A DNA stretch of 64,000 nt, from positions 5,193 through 69,192 of the forward strand of contig JAAEZD010000024.1 of assembly GCA_018223035.1 (NCBI GenBank). The letters are read 5' to 3'. The notes under the pieces are model-generated. The model did not search any database. It was given only the letters and a program-made list of their open reading frames with translations, and had not been told where the DNA came from. Origin of the DNA: Heliomarina sp018223035 (GTDB lineage: Bacteria > Pseudomonadota > Alphaproteobacteria > Rhodobacterales > Rhodobacteraceae). Positions 43,697 to 52,083 of this stretch are shown here, piece after piece. How positions within the stretch are numbered: the first letter of the stretch is position 1; every line of letters starts with the position of its first letter. The position numbers and the translations under genes are program-made.

Positions 43697-44656
43697 ATGA
43701 AACTGAAAGCTCTAATTGCCGCCCTGACGGCGGCGACATTGGGAACCGCTGCGCATGCAGAGGAATTCGTGACCATCGGCACTGGCGGTGTGACCGGCGT
43801 CTATTACCCGACCGGCGGCTCAATTTGTCGCTTGATGAATAAGAACCGCAAGGAAACCGGCGTGCGCTGCACCGTGGAATCAACCGGCGGCTCGGTTTAC
43901 AACATTAACACCATTCGCGAAGGCGAGTTGGAATTTGGCGTTGCCCAGTCCGACTGGCAGTTTCACGCGTTTCATGGCACTTCGAAATTCGCCGATGTTG
44001 GCCCGTTCGAGGATCTTCGGGCCGTGTTCTCGGTCCATGCAGAGCCGTTCAACGTGATGGTGCGGGCCGATGCCGGCATCGAACATTTCGATGATCTGGT
44101 GGGCAAGCGCGTCAATATCGGCAACCCGGGTTCGGGTCAGCGCGGCACGATGGAAGTGCTGATGGCAGCGAAAGGCTGGACCACCGACACGTTTGCTCTG
44201 GCGACCGAGCTGAAATCTGCCGAACAATCCAGCGCATTGTGTGACAACCAGATCGACGCCTTCATCATTACGGCGGGCCACCCCTCGGGCAACCTGACCG
44301 AGGCCGCCACCACCTGTGACGCGAAACTGGTGCCGGTGACCGGCGAGGCCGTCGAAGGGCTGATCAACGACAATGCCTATTATCGTTCGGCAACGATCCC
44401 CGGCGGCATGTACCGCGGCACGGATAATGATGTTGCCACCTTCGGCGTTGGCGCCACCCTCGTGACTTCCGCTTCGGTGTCGGACGAGGCGGTTTACGCC
44501 CTCGTTTCCGCGATCTTCAACAACTTTGACGATTTCCGGAAATTCCATCCCGCTTTCGCCACCCTGACCAAAGAGGAAATGGTCTCGGCAGGGCTTTCAG
44601 CGCCGATCCATCCGGGTGCGCTGAAGTTCTATCAGGAACAGGGATTGCTGGAGTAA
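43697..44656 (+). CDS. TAXI-type TRAP substrate-binding protein, module 4
   Basis: The product has 319 residues with a signal peptide (LKALIAALTAATLGTAAHAEE). The TAXI hallmark TIGTGGVTGVYYPTGGSIC is complete, followed by STGGSVYNINTIREGELEFGVAQSDW and GKRVNIGNPGSGQRGTMEVLM; the end is HPGALKFYQEQGLLE. GGGAGAG precedes ATG 43697. It lies 146 bases after the sulfo-lyase gene and directly before the fused permease. It probably binds the cysteate-like substrate. Confidence 0.93.
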   Translation: MKLKALIAALTAATLGTAAHAEEFVTIGTGGVTGVYYPTGGSICRLMNKNRKETGVRCTVESTGGSVYNINTIREGELEFGVAQSDWQFHAFHGTSKFADVGPFEDLRAVFSVHAEPFNVMVRADAGIEHFDDLVGKRVNIGNPGSGQRGTMEVLMAAKGWTTDTFALATELKSAEQSSALCDNQIDAFIITAGHPSGNLTEAATTCDAKLVPVTGEAVEGLINDNAYYRSATIPGGMYRGTDNDVATFGVGATLVTSASVSDEAVYALVSAIFNNFDDFRKFHPAFATLTKEEMVSAGLSAPIHPGALKFYQEQGLLE

Positions 44657-44748
44657 TCTGACTGGAGGCGGGGCAGGTGACTGTTCCCGCCTTGCTTCAG
44701 ACGGCGATTGCCGATCCGAAACCATTGCCGCACGGGGGGGGCCGAACC

Positions 44749-47355
44749 ATGGCCAAAGAAACAAGCCAGAAGGAACGTCTGAACGAAGCCGAGCTTCAGC
44801 AGCTTGTCAGTTCGTCAGATACCGGCGCGCGGCATCCAGCGGGTGCTGTCAGCTCGTTTCTTGCCATTGTGGCGCTGGTCTGGGCCTGCTTTCAGGTGCT
44901 TCTGGCCTCGCCAGTTGCCAATTATGTTCTGCCCGGCGACCTGATCAATAATTCGCGCCAGATCCACCTGGCCTTTGCGATGTTCCTGGCTTTCATGGCG
45001 TTCCCGGCGCTGAATTCTTCGCCACGCCACTATGTCCCGATCCAGGATTGGATCATGGGCCTGGTGGGGGCGTTTGTGGCGCTCTACGGGTATTTCAATT
45101 ATCAGAAACTCGTCGATGCCGGTGGTCTGGCAGACAACACCGATAAATGGGTTGCGTTGGTCGGCCTTCTGCTTTTGTTCGAAGGTGCCCGGCGTGCACT
45201 TGGGCCAGCCATGGCGATCATCGCCACGATCTTCCTTGCCTATGTGTTTTTTGGCTCCTCGGACTGGGTTCCCGATGTGATCCGCTGGAAGGGTGCATCG
45301 CTGAAAAAAGCCATGAGCCATATGTGGATCACCACCGAAGGCGTTTTTGGAATTGCCCTGGGTGTCTCAACAAAATTTGTCTTCCTATTCGTATTGTTCG
45401 GCGCGCTGCTGGAAAAGGCGGGCGCGGGGAATTATTTCATCAAGATGGCCTTTGGTGCCCTGGGCCACCTGCGCGGCGGCCCGGCCAAGGCGGCCGTTGT
45501 GGGGTCGGCTGCGACCGGCCTGATCTCGGGGTCTTCAATCGCCAACGTGGTTACCACCGGCACCTTCACCATTCCGCTGATGAAACGCGTTGGTTTTTCC
45601 TCGGAAAAGGCCGGCGCGGTCGAGGTCGCCAGTTCCGTCAACGGCCAGATCATGCCCCCGGTGATGGGGGCTGCGGCCTTTTTGATGGTGGAATATGTCG
45701 GCATTTCCTATGTCGAAGTGATCACACATGCCTTCCTGCCAGCCGCGATCAGCTATGTCGCGCTGGTCTATATCGTTCACCTCGAAGCGGTGAAAAACAA
45801 CATGCCGACATTGGGCAGCAGAACCATCAGCCTGGGCCTGACCATAGGCGGAATGGCCGCATTTTTCGCGGGTTTCGCGCTGATGTGTTATGGCGCGCAA
45901 TACCCGGTTGGCTGGGTGGTCGCATTGGTCCCTTACGGTTCCGGGTTTATTCTTTCGGCGCTGCTTGTGCTGACTTATGTGGCTTTGCTCTACCTCGCTT
46001 CAGGGACCGATGATCTGGAGCCGGACGACCCCAACGCCGAAACCGTCGAACTGCCGGTGGTGTCCGAGATATACAAGGCTGGCCTGTATTACCTTCTGCC
46101 AATCGTCGTGCTTGTGTATTTCCTGATGATTGAACAGAAATCTCCCGGCCTGTCGGCCTTCTGGGCCTCGATGCTCTTGTTTGTCATCCTTTTGACGCAA
46201 CGGCCGTTGAAAGCCATCTTCCGACGGCAACGCGCACTTGCGAGTGAATTTTCAAAGGGTGTCGGCGATCTAATCAACGGGCTGATTGATGGCGCGCGCA
46301 ACATGATCGGCATTGGTCTGGCGACTGCCACTGCCGGGGTTATCGTCGGTACTGTGACACTGACTGGCGTGGGGCAGGTCATGGCTGATCTGGTCGAATT
46401 CCTGTCTGGCGGCAATTTGATCCTGATGTTGGTGATGGTCGGATTGCTGAGCCTCGTTCTGGGGATGGGTCTGCCAACAACCGCCAACTACATTGTCGTT
46501 TCGTCGCTGATGGCAAGTGTTGTTGTCGAGCTGGGGGCGCAATCGGGGCTGATTGTTCCGCTGATCGCGGTGCATTTATTTGTCTTCTATTTCGGGATCA
46601 TGGCCGACGTGACACCGCCGGTCGGTCTGGCCAGTTTTGCCGCTGCCGCGGTTTCGGGGGGCGATGCCATACGGACGGGGTTCTATGCATTCTTCTACAG
46701 CCTGCGTACCGTCGCGCTTCCCTTCGTTTTCATCTTTAACACCGACCTGCTGCTGATTGATGTCGGGTGGTTTGAGGGCGTGACGACTTTTGTCATCGCC
46801 TCAATTGCCATCCTTGTATTTACCGCAGGTACAATGGGCTGGTTTGTGACCCGGTCCCGCATCGTTGAAAGCATAGCACTGGTCCTGGTGTCGCTTGCGC
46901 TGTTCCGCCCCGGCTTCTTTATGGATCGGCTGCAACCGCCGTTTATCCAAAGCCAGCCAGCGGAACTGGCGCAGACACTGGAAGCGGCCGCGCCGGACCG
47001 AAACCTGCGTCTGGTCGTGTCCGGTCCGGATTTTGGCACCGGAGAAAACAAGCAGACCACTCTTGTCCTGCCCGTGGGCGAAGGCAGCGGGAACGATCAG
47101 CTTGCTGCTGCGGGCCTGCTGCTTCTTGAAGAGGGCGACATTATCAGACTGGACGAACCCATGTTCGGAACAAGGTTCACGGATACCATGTCGGGCTTTG
47201 ACTTCTATGCGGACGACCCGGTTGTGCTGCAAGCCGTGCTCGTGCCTGCCGATCAGCCACGAAAAGAACTGATCTATATCCCGGCCTTCATCCTGCTGGG
47301 CCTGATCGCCCTAATGCAACGCGGACGTGCGGCAAAACAAGGAGTACCGGCATGA
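44749..47355 (+). CDS. Fused TRAP permease (DctQM fusion), module 4
   Basis: The product has 868 residues, unusually long because of a C-terminal extension. After four small-subunit helices the DctM-like domain shows GALLEKAGAGNYFIKM, GSAATGLISGSSIANVVTTGTF, GQIMPPVMGAAAFLMVEY, GMGLPTTANYIVV and DVTPPVGLASFAAA. The last 140 or so residues include a hydrophilic domain followed by a final membrane helix (ELIYIPAFILLGLIAL). The ATG at 44749 is chosen; a GTG at 44677 is possible. It overlaps the UspA gene by four bases. Confidence 0.93.
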   Translation: MAKETSQKERLNEAELQQLVSSSDTGARHPAGAVSSFLAIVALVWACFQVLLASPVANYVLPGDLINNSRQIHLAFAMFLAFMAFPALNSSPRHYVPIQDWIMGLVGAFVALYGYFNYQKLVDAGGLADNTDKWVALVGLLLLFEGARRALGPAMAIIATIFLAYVFFGSSDWVPDVIRWKGASLKKAMSHMWITTEGVFGIALGVSTKFVFLFVLFGALLEKAGAGNYFIKMAFGALGHLRGGPAKAAVVGSAATGLISGSSIANVVTTGTFTIPLMKRVGFSSEKAGAVEVASSVNGQIMPPVMGAAAFLMVEYVGISYVEVITHAFLPAAISYVALVYIVHLEAVKNNMPTLGSRTISLGLTIGGMAAFFAGFALMCYGAQYPVGWVVALVPYGSGFILSALLVLTYVALLYLASGTDDLEPDDPNAETVELPVVSEIYKAGLYYLLPIVVLVYFLMIEQKSPGLSAFWASMLLFVILLTQRPLKAIFRRQRALASEFSKGVGDLINGLIDGARNMIGIGLATATAGVIVGTVTLTGVGQVMADLVEFLSGGNLILMLVMVGLLSLVLGMGLPTTANYIVVSSLMASVVVELGAQSGLIVPLIAVHLFVFYFGIMADVTPPVGLASFAAAAVSGGDAIRTGFYAFFYSLRTVALPFVFIFNTDLLLIDVGWFEGVTTFVIASIAILVFTAGTMGWFVTRSRIVESIALVLVSLALFRPGFFMDRLQPPFIQSQPAELAQTLEAAAPDRNLRLVVSGPDFGTGENKQTTLVLPVGEGSGNDQLAAAGLLLLEEGDIIRLDEPMFGTRFTDTMSGFDFYADDPVVLQAVLVPADQPRKELIYIPAFILLGLIALMQRGRAAKQGVPA

Positions 47356-47783
47356 GCAATCCAGTTCTTTGTGCCGTCGATGTCTCGGACGGTTTGGAAG
47401 ACCTGAACGTGGTGAAACAGGCCAAACGCCTGGCGGATTTGGACAATGTGCAATTGGATGTCATCACTGTTCTGCCGGATTATGGCATGAGCATTGTTGG
47501 CGGGTTCTTTGAACAGGATCACCATGAACGGGCGATTGACGAGGCAAAATCGCGGCTGAACGCTCTTGTCATTGCCGCCCTGGGCGAGAAAGACAATGTC
47601 GACGTGCGCCACGTAGTCGCCACGGGAAAGACCTATGCGGAAATCCTGAATACGGCGAAGGCGCAAGGTGCCGGTCTGATTGTGATCGGTGCGCATAAAC
47701 CCGATTTGAAAGATTACCTTCTGGGCCCGAACGCCGCGCGTGTCGTGAGGCATTCGGATTGTTCCGTCCTGGTGGTTCGTTGA
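47352..47783 (+). CDS. UspA-family universal stress protein
   Basis: The product is a 143-residue single Usp domain: VLCAVDVSDGLEDLNVVKQAKRLA at the start and the nucleotide-binding loop region GLIVIGAHKPDLKDYLLGPNAARVVRHSDCSVLVVR at the end. It is translationally coupled to the fused permease. Usp proteins next to TRAP transporters (as TeaD in ectoine uptake) modulate transport in response to ATP, so that role is likely here. Confidence 0.92.
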   Translation: MSNPVLCAVDVSDGLEDLNVVKQAKRLADLDNVQLDVITVLPDYGMSIVGGFFEQDHHERAIDEAKSRLNALVIAALGEKDNVDVRHVVATGKTYAEILNTAKAQGAGLIVIGAHKPDLKDYLLGPNAARVVRHSDCSVLVVR

Positions 47784-48396
47784 AAAGGTTTTGGTTTGTG
47801 TAGGGGCATTTTTTACCACGTTAATGGAAGCTCCAGCTTTCAGGTGTGTAAGGGTCACAGGTTTACTATTTGCGTCGAACAAACGGAAAAGATTCGCGCG
47901 CTGCTGTCAGGCAGGTGGACCCTCAGATTCCCGTCAACCTGGTTTTGGTATCTATCCAGATCATCTCAACTCTTGCGGCTTTTACACTTGTCCACAGGGC
48001 GGTTCTGCTCATTTAGAGGGTCATTCGATGGTAGAATTCTCGCACTTCGCGAATGTTTCCCTGAGCGAAGCTCATGAAACAGGAAAATCCTCTGATATCC
48101 AGACTGCGGATTTTGCACGCGAGGCGCGTGTGATGGTTACCGAGGGCGCGGATCAATATTGGGCGCAGAGTCACGACTACCTAACTCAATCGGTATTGGG
48201 CCATGCGGTCGAGTGTTCAAGAGCAGCCAACTGGTTTGTGTGGCTTGCGGTTCTAAGAAACTGCGGCCTCCTTGTGGGCGCGCGCACGCGCAGTTGTGGA
48301 AGTGCCACGGAAGTCTCGGATTTCGGTTTTCTCCCAGCATCCCACTGTATCCTCGACGATACCACTACGCATCCCTGAAACAGAAAACGTGAGAAA
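47784..48396. other. Intergenic stretch between uspA and ridA
   Basis: A long frame crosses these 613 bases, but it has no family features and odd composition, and I do not accept it as a gene. Nothing else is recognised. Confidence 0.5.
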
Positions 48397-48780
48397 GTGA
48401 AAGAAATGGAAATCATTAGCACAGGAAAAGCACCGCAGGCAATAGGACCCTACTCGCAAGCGATTCACCAGGGCGATCTCCTGTTCGCCTCAGGTCAAAT
48501 TCCCTTGGATCTAGAAGGTAAAATTGTTGAAGGTGGGGTCGAAGCCCAAACAAGGCAGGTTTTCGAGAACATCAAAGGCTTGCTGGCATCTCAGGGGCTG
48601 AGCTTGTCACATGTAATCAAATGTTCTGTGTTCGTGACAGACCTGCGCGATTTCAACACGATAAACGCAGTCTATGCAGAGGCATTCGGCAACCACAAAC
48701 CGTCGCGCACTACGCTCCAGGTCGCGGGCCTGCCTCTTGGGTCATCCATCGAGATCGAAATCGTAGCGTCCTACGTTTGA
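48397..48780 (+). CDS. ridA: RidA-family enamine/imine deaminase
   Basis: RidA hydrolyses reactive 2-aminoacrylate and related imines released by PLP beta-lyases. The product has 127 residues: GPYSQAIHQGDLLFASGQIPLD, the binding segment KCSVFVTDLRDFNTINAVYAEAFG and SRTTLQVAGLPLGSSIEIEIVA with the conserved Arg and Glu. It stands alone, but the window carries three PLP enzymes likely to form such intermediates, which makes its presence meaningful. Confidence 0.93.
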   Translation: MKEMEIISTGKAPQAIGPYSQAIHQGDLLFASGQIPLDLEGKIVEGGVEAQTRQVFENIKGLLASQGLSLSHVIKCSVFVTDLRDFNTINAVYAEAFGNHKPSRTTLQVAGLPLGSSIEIEIVASYV

Positions 48781-49084
48781 TTGGCAACTTTTTGTTGACG
48801 ACTAATCTGTTTGGGTTGGTCTCTCTGTGAGAGAACTCGCTCGATGACCATTGTTTCCTCCCTAGCATGGTCATCGAGCACTTTCTCCCCCGGCCAAAGA
48901 AATCAAAAAGACCAGCCGCGGACCTTACTATGCAATCTACGGTGGCAAGACTACTGAAACCGTCGCCAGCATTCCCGCCCTGAGGTCCGTGAATCTACAT
49001 GTCTAACGTCTCCACCTACAGGACAGATTTAGGGGTTTGAGCGACGGAGGATTTCTGGTTCGTCGTAGCCAATAAGGAGTGAAG
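48781..49084. other. Intergenic stretch with a long inverted repeat
   Basis: The only structure I see is a perfect 12-base inverted repeat, GCTCGATGACCA (48839-48850) and TGGTCATCGAGC (48868-48879), with a 17-base loop. No T tract follows, so it is not a typical terminator; it may be an IS end or a protein-binding site. Confidence 0.5.
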
Positions 49085-49165
49085 ATGAACAAGAGATCCG
49101 GAACATCAAAGGACGCTGCTGACAAGCTGGTCAGAGGTATCAAGCGGAAGACCCGCAAGCACTAC
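49085..49165 (+). pseudogene. IS3-family OrfA, N-terminal scrap
   Basis: About 27 codons read MNKRSGTSKDAADKLVRGIK then RKTRKHY, the usual N-terminus of an IS3-family OrfA, before homology ends. The rest of the element is missing. Confidence 0.6.
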
Positions 49166-49168
49166 CGT

Positions 49169-49603
49169 CATTGTTCCCAAATAAATCAGAATCTGCGGAT
49201 CCTCTCGATCACCCGGCGATGCTGAGGAAAGGCGCGACGCAATTCCCGGTCCACCCGGCCGTCTCCTCGTAGAATGATGTCGGTACCCAACAAAGGACGG
49301 GTCATGCCGACACAGACCGCGCCAAGCGCCATCAGCCTTTCATGCGCATTCCCGGAGATGACAGAGCCTGAATGGCCGCCGCCCAGAATAGACATGACAT
49401 ATCAATTCAAATCCAACCGACGCAACCGCCTGAGATCGTTACTTGCCGCAGCCGAATTCAGGGCCTGCGCGCCGCGAGCACTGCGTGCAAGAAGCTGGTC
49501 TGGTATGGCGCATTCACGGTCGTGAGCAATGCTGTTTGCATCTCCAGGTTCATACCGGTTTCACACCGGTCCAATTATAGCGACGTCACCCTGGAACAGC
49601 CCA
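49169..49603. other. Gene remnant region with a 69-codon minus-strand frame
   Basis: The frame at 49186..49395 on the minus strand encodes MSILGGGHSGSVISGNAH and onward. I do not recognise it; it could be a small gene or a remnant. The rest shows nothing supportable. Confidence 0.3.
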
Positions 49604-50159
49604 CTATGCTGACGCGAGCCGTTCCAAAGCAGCCATCAAAGGCATCGCGCGAACACCACCCTGTCCCGGCACATCCTTTCCATCGGCATAGACGAGGATC
49701 CGTTCCGAGACTTCCAACTCTTCGGCCGCGATGTGAAACCCTCGCGTGACTTTCGGCGATATCGTCCGCTTGATTTCGATGCCCCAAATCTGGCCTTTGG
49801 GGAGTTTCAAAACCAGATCGATCTCTGCTCCGGCTGATGAACGATAGAAGCTCGCCTCGGTCCCACGTGGCGCGGCAGCAATCAGGTTCTCGATGCAGAA
49901 CCCTTCCCAGCTGCCGCCAACGACCGGATGTCCCAGCAAGTCTTCCTGTGCTTCGATCCCTAGAAGCGCGTGGGTCAGTCCGGAATCTCGTATGTAGACC
50001 TTGGGCGATTTGACCAGCCGCTTGCCCGCATTGGAATGCCAGGGCGGCAATCGCCGCACCAGCATCAGATCGACAAGCAGATCGAGATACCGTGCAATGC
50101 TTTGTCCCGAAACACCGAGATTGCCTGCAAGCTTGGCTGCGTTCAGGAGCCCTCCCTGC
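49604..50159 (-). pseudogene. AAA-type ATPase with DUF4143, C-terminal remainder
   Basis: The surviving part encodes the DUF4143 and nuclease-like end: AAKLAGNLGVSGQSIARYLDLL, SPKVYIRDSGLTHALLGIE, WEGFCIENLIAAAP and AEIDLVLKLPKGQIWGIEIKRT. Family members have an N-terminal P-loop ATPase domain of about 200 residues, which is absent: the gene is cut at 50160 by the left end of an IS6 element. The apparent extension of the frame is IS6 sequence. Confidence 0.85.
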
Positions 50160-50975
50160 GGTGTTGTCACGTTAACTCGCCGAGCTTGCAAGTTGGCATG
50201 CCGATCGCTGATTAGGCGACGTTTGCAGCAGATTTCCACGCCTCGAATGCTTCTAGCCGATGGTAGCGGATGGTGAGAGCGGAACGACGGCGGGCTGGTA
50301 CGGAAAAGGAATTACGGGTTGCAGATTGCATCGAGACGAAGCGTTGTAAGCTACCAGGCGATCGGAAACCCTGCATCACCTGCTCTCGTTTTCGAAAAGG
50401 GAGATGGCTGTTTTCTGCACGGTTATTGAGCCCCTTGTGGGACCAATGATCAAGGCCGGGCGCGACTTCACGTTTTGCGGCACCATAGGATCGCAATTTG
50501 TCCGAAATGATCCTTTTGGGCACGAAGCTCCAACGTTTCATTAGCTTGATCAAAAGCCGCTTTGCGGCGCGCTTGTCTCGCCTCGGTTGAAGGATTTCCT
50601 CAAGAACGACACCGTGTTGATCGACGGCGCGCCAGAGCCAGTATGACTGCCTCGCGATCTTCACGACGACTTCGTCCAGATGCCAGACATCGCCGGGGCG
50701 CGGCTGCCGTCGCCGTAGAACGTGGGCGATCAGCGGGCCGAACTTGACGATCCAGCGCCGGATCGTTTCATACGAAACGTCCACGCCACGTTCCAGCATC
50801 AACTCCTCGACCTCGCGCAGGCTCAAGTTGAACCGGGCGTAGAGCCAGACAACATGAGCAATGATCTGAGGTGGAAACCGATGGCGCTTGTAGCTGATTT
50901 TCAATGCCTGCATCGACACCGCCTACGCCCAGATCAATGCACCAGCAACCTAAGGCTCGTTAACGTGACAACACC
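50160..50975 (-). mobile_element. IS6-family insertion sequence, copy 2
   Basis: The element is 816 bp with the same 17-bp ends as the copy at 12112-12927 (50160-50176 and 50959-50975). The flanking 8-mers are CTCCCTGC and CAATCCGG, so there is no target duplication. It separates the truncated ATPase from a truncated GntR regulator; both lost DNA at the IS borders, implying an adjacent deletion or recombination. Confidence 0.9.
50212..50913 (-). CDS. IS6-family transposase (copy 2)
   Basis: The product has 233 residues and is nearly identical to the copy-1 transposase, with WHLDEVVVKI, ISDKLRSYGAAK and NNRAENSHLPFRKRE as the catalytic blocks. A GTG six bases upstream of the chosen ATG is in frame. 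Scattered substitutions between the two copies, many silent, show they are not a very recent duplication. Confidence 0.95.
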   Translation of the reverse strand: MQALKISYKRHRFPPQIIAHVVWLYARFNLSLREVEELMLERGVDVSYETIRRWIVKFGPLIAHVLRRRQPRPGDVWHLDEVVVKIARQSYWLWRAVDQHGVVLEEILQPRRDKRAAKRLLIKLMKRWSFVPKRIISDKLRSYGAAKREVAPGLDHWSHKGLNNRAENSHLPFRKREQVMQGFRSPGSLQRFVSMQSATRNSFSVPARRRSALTIRYHRLEAFEAWKSAANVA

Positions 50976-51297
50976 CAATCCGGTATGGTCCGCCGCACAT
51001 GATGAATTTCACGCCGCGCTGGTCGCCGCCTGTGACAGCCCCTGGCTGCAGAGGATCCGCAAAATGCTGTTTGTGCAGTCGGAACGCTACAGAAACACGT
51101 CGATGACGCTCAATCCATCGGACCGCGATATTGCTGATGAGCATCGCCAAATCGCCGAGGCCGCTCTTGCGCATAACCCGGTCGCTGCAACCGAAGCAAT
51201 GCGGCGGCACTTGGAATTGACGACCAACGCGCTGCTTGAAACCCTGACGATCGAGCCATCAGACACGGTGACGGGCTCTGTTGCACAAATCGGATGA
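50976..51297 (+). pseudogene. GntR/FadR-type regulator (FCD domain), C-terminal remainder
   Basis: The remainder encodes the last 105 or so residues of an FCD ligand domain: AAHDEFHAALVAACDSPWLQRI, DRDIADEHRQIAEAALAHNPVAATEAMRRHLELTTNALL. The DNA-binding half was removed at the IS6 right end. The open frame to the left is only antisense IS6 sequence. Confidence 0.85.
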
Positions 51298-51327
51298 CGG
51301 GCGCGGCTCCCCTTTCCCCGGTCGGAT

Positions 51328-51768
51328 TTATCCCACGGTCTCTGTGACGGGTATGCCGAGGGCGGTGTAGCCGTTCAGGATGGCGATGCGGACCTGGGTC
51401 TCGGCGACCTGCCAATCGAAGTCCCGGGCCATGAGCCGCTGGCCCAGCAGTTTCACGCAGTGCATCTTCGTTTCGACGCGGCTTCGGCGGTGATATCCGC
51501 TCCATCGTCGCCAGAGTGCCCGGCCAAGGTATCTCGCCGCGCGGAGAGCCTCGTTACGTGCCATGGCACCAGCAGTGATCACCTTCCAGGGCTTGGCGTT
51601 CCTGCGGGGCGGAATGACGGCATGAGCGCCGCGGTCGGCGATGGCGTCATGGCATTTCCGGGTGTCATACGCGCCATCTGCCGTGGCGCTGCCGATCTCC
51701 TGATCCTCCGGGATCTGGTCGAGCAGATCGGGCAGTACCGGCGCATCGCCGATATGGCTGCCGGTGAT
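51328..51768 (-). pseudogene. IS5-family transposase, C-terminal remainder
   Basis: The remainder encodes GDAPVLPDLLDQIPEDQEIG, TADGAYDTRKCHDAIADRGAHAVIPPR, the Glu-containing YHRRSRVETKMHCVKLLGQRL and the tail VRIAILNGYTALGIPV. These are the second Asp and Glu regions of an IS5-type DDE enzyme. The first half is missing at about 51770, where a Fic remnant begins. Confidence 0.85.
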
Positions 51769-51958
51769 TGAGCGTGGCGACGCGCAGATTGTCCTCAAGA
51801 CGTCTGAACGCACCGCACGCAACACGCTAAGCAAACTGAACTCCGCCGGGTATCTCACCTCCGCGTCTCCGAAGACCCCTGTAAGACTGGCGTTTCCCTT
51901 GGACTACCGCGAACGGCTGTTCCCCAACCTGTTCGCCGATGGGGATTTGCCGGAATGA
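51769..51958 (+). pseudogene. Fic-family protein, C-terminal remainder
   Basis: About 62 codons of the C-terminal winged-helix part of a Fic-like protein survive: VLKTSERTARNTLSKLNSAG, then PVRLAFPLDYRERLFPNLF. The Fic core is absent, cut by the IS5 remnant. It is not the same gene as the complete fic at 62284. Confidence 0.6.
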
Positions 51959-52083
51959 TGCTGGTCAAAACACTTATCCTGACCGCTTCTCAAGCGGTTC
52001 GGTGAGGAGCCAATGGACTACCAGGTGCGGATCGTCCGCGCATCCGTCTCTTCTGGCCCGATCCCATCGCACGGCGGATCTGG

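Noticed and set aside
47791..48378. 195-residue plus-strand frame
   Set aside because: No family blocks, no ribosome site and atypical composition; treated as chance.
48839..48879. Rho-independent terminator after ridA
   Set aside because: The stem is followed by ACTTTCTCCCCC rather than a T run.
50722..51297. Apparent 191-residue plus-strand protein
   Set aside because: The left part is antisense IS6 sequence; only the part after 50976 is an FCD regulator remnant.
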